DNA of 33,537 nucleotides, from positions 1-33,537 of the forward strand of contig JAIXRB010000116.1 in assembly GCA_027485405.1 (NCBI GenBank). The letters run 5' to 3'. The translations under genes were made by a program, and so were the position numbers. Every line of letters starts with the position of its first letter. Within the stretch, counting starts at the first letter, position 1. This DNA comes from Leptospiraceae bacterium. GTDB taxonomy: Bacteria > Spirochaetota > Leptospiria > Leptospirales > Leptospiraceae. A model generated the notes under the pieces. That model did not search any database, was not told where the DNA came from, and saw only the letters and a list, made by a program, of their open reading frames with translations. Positions 32,387 to 33,537 of this stretch are shown piece by piece.

Positions 32387-33537
32387 TGCCGTCCACAAAC
32401 ATAAACATTTTAGATGTAACCCTCCGAGATGGCGAACAGACCAATGGGGTATCTTTTTCTTGGGAACAAAAACTAAACATCACCAAGTTCTTGCTCTGTG
32501 ATCTTTTGGTAGACCGAGTTGAGATCGCGAGCGCAAGAGTCTCTCCAGGAGAATTTGAAGCAGTTCAAAGAATTATGAAGTGGGCAAACACCGAGGGTGT
32601 GGCAAGTCAGATCGAAGTTTTAGGTTTTGTTGATCAGAACAAAACCGTTGAATGGATGAAAGGCACCGGGGTAAAAGTCCTTAATCTTTTGACAAAAGGA
32701 TCGCTTCATCATTTAACAAATCAAATTCGAAAAACACCCCAGGAATTTTTCAAAGACATTGAACAGACTGTATCATTCGCGTCAAAGGAAGGAATCGCAG
32801 TCAATGCTTATTTAGAGGATTGGTCCAACGGTTACTTTAAGTCCATGGACTATGTCAAAGAACTCATTCGATTTCTGGGAACTTTGCCCGTTCAGAAAAT
32901 CTTTCTTGCGGACACTTTAGGAGTTCTTTCCCCGAAAGAAGTTACAATTGCCGTGACAGATCTTGTTCGAGAATTTCCAGAGACTTGGTTCGAATTCCAT
33001 GGTCACAACGACTATGATCTTGCTGTTGCGAATTGTTTGAGTGCCGTGGAAGCTGGAGCAAAAGGGCTACATGTCGCAGTCAATGGTTTAGGTGAAAGAG
33101 CAGGGAACTCGCCACTAGAAGCAGTTGTCACAGCTCTTCATGACAAGACGGCTTTTAAAACCAAAGTGATTGAAAAAGAAATCACTAGAGCATCTCGCAT
33201 CGTAGAGGTATTCTCCGGCAAACGAATTTCAGACAACAGACCTATTGTTGGGGAAGACGTTTTTACTCAAACCGCAGGAATCCATGCGGATGGAGACAAA
33301 AAAGGAAACTTATATGCCAATCCCATTTTACCTGAACGTTACGGAAGAGAGCGAGTGTATGCTTTAGGAAAACTGGCAGGCAAGGCAAGCATTACAGAAA
33401 ACCTAAAGCAATTGGGTATGGTTCTTACCCCAGAAATAGAAAAAAAAGTCTTAGAACATGTAATTGAATTAGGTGACCAAAACAAATCTGTTACCAAAGA
33501 AGATCTGCCCTATATCATTGCAATGGTCACAGGGCAG
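32386..33537 (+). CDS. cimA: Citramalate synthase, 5' part (3' end outside window)
   Basis: Only the first 384 codons are in the window; the frame is open to the right edge. Citramalate synthase condenses pyruvate with acetyl-CoA to give (R)-citramalate, the entry to threonine-independent isoleucine synthesis, the known route in Leptospira. The protein starts STNINILDVTLRDGEQTNGV with the HMGL/isopropylmalate-synthase motif TLRDGEQ, and has FHGHNDYDLAVAN (metal-binding His-x-His), GLGERAGN, and AGIHADG further on. The closest alternative is LeuA (2-isopropylmalate synthase), but the sequence looks like the leptospiral CimA branch. The ATG overlaps the Smr gene stop by one base. Confidence 0.85.
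   Translation, partial: MPSTNINILDVTLRDGEQTNGVSFSWEQKLNITKFLLCDLLVDRVEIASARVSPGEFEAVQRIMKWANTEGVASQIEVLGFVDQNKTVEWMKGTGVKVLNLLTKGSLHHLTNQIRKTPQEFFKDIEQTVSFASKEGIAVNAYLEDWSNGYFKSMDYVKELIRFLGTLPVQKIFLADTLGVLSPKEVTIAVTDLVREFPETWFEFHGHNDYDLAVANCLSAVEAGAKGLHVAVNGLGERAGNSPLEAVVTALHDKTAFKTKVIEKEITRASRIVEVFSGKRISDNRPIVGEDVFTQTAGIHADGDKKGNLYANPILPERYGRERVYALGKLAGKASITENLKQLGMVLTPEIEKKVLEHVIELGDQNKSVTKEDLPYIIAMVTGQ

Overview
The window looks like chromosomal DNA of a spirochaete of the genus Leptospira (inferred from protein style, gene order and base composition; no database was searched). The clues are a long-form IspG with a large central insert, a CimA-type citramalate synthase at the right edge, loose spirochaetal lipoboxes, many small cysteine-bearing exported proteins, abundant PAS/histidine-kinase signalling, and tightly packed genes with 1-4 nt overlaps. 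No tRNA, rRNA, CRISPR array, insertion sequence or prophage was seen, and no gene-free stretch exceeds about 170 bases.

Layout. (1) 1-6354, signalling: the 3' end of an outer-membrane beta-barrel gene, a GC-richer chemoreceptor (MCP) that may be acquired, then a leftward set of hybrid histidine kinase, small exported Cys protein and membrane adenylate cyclase. (2) 6446-8132: a cytoplasmic GH13 alpha-amylase and a small eRF1-like 'translational machinery' protein. (3) 14198-8155, leftward: gapA-pgk-tpiA-secG, an exported protein, a PAS histidine kinase and a response regulator whose output domain is an RsbW-like ATPase. The spacing suggests one transcript. (4) 14281-20343: a small lipoprotein that shares its start bases with a divergent rightward operon (NAPE-PLD-like metallo-hydrolase, patatin-like lipase, FadH dienoyl-CoA reductase), a Cys-rich lipoprotein, and GlpD-type glycerol-3-phosphate dehydrogenase. 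(5) 20512-21399: a small membrane protein, a SET-domain protein on the minus strand, and a 49-residue protein directly ahead of ribH. (6) 21407-28526, rightward: ribH-nusB-TPR protein-methyltransferase-DEAD-box helicase-amidase-membrane protein (possibly GerMN-like), all overlapping or nearly so. (7) 28537-33537: ispG leftward, then rightward a small protein, mutY, a stand-alone Smr-like protein and partial cimA.

How the genes may work together. Regions 3 and 4 read as a lipid-to-central-carbon block. Two predicted lipid hydrolases could release acyl chains and glycerophosphates. FadH lets unsaturated acyl-CoAs enter beta-oxidation. GlpD makes dihydroxyacetone phosphate, which TpiA, GapA and Pgk can send either way through lower glycolysis or gluconeogenesis. 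This fits the known dependence of leptospires on long-chain fatty acids, but the link is inferred from gene content and order.

The most unusual points are the two-component pair at the end of the glycolytic operon, the REC-ATPase response regulator, the CATG divergent start overlap, the SET-domain protein, two CTAA tail-to-tail gene overlaps, and ribosome-binding sites lying in small hairpins.
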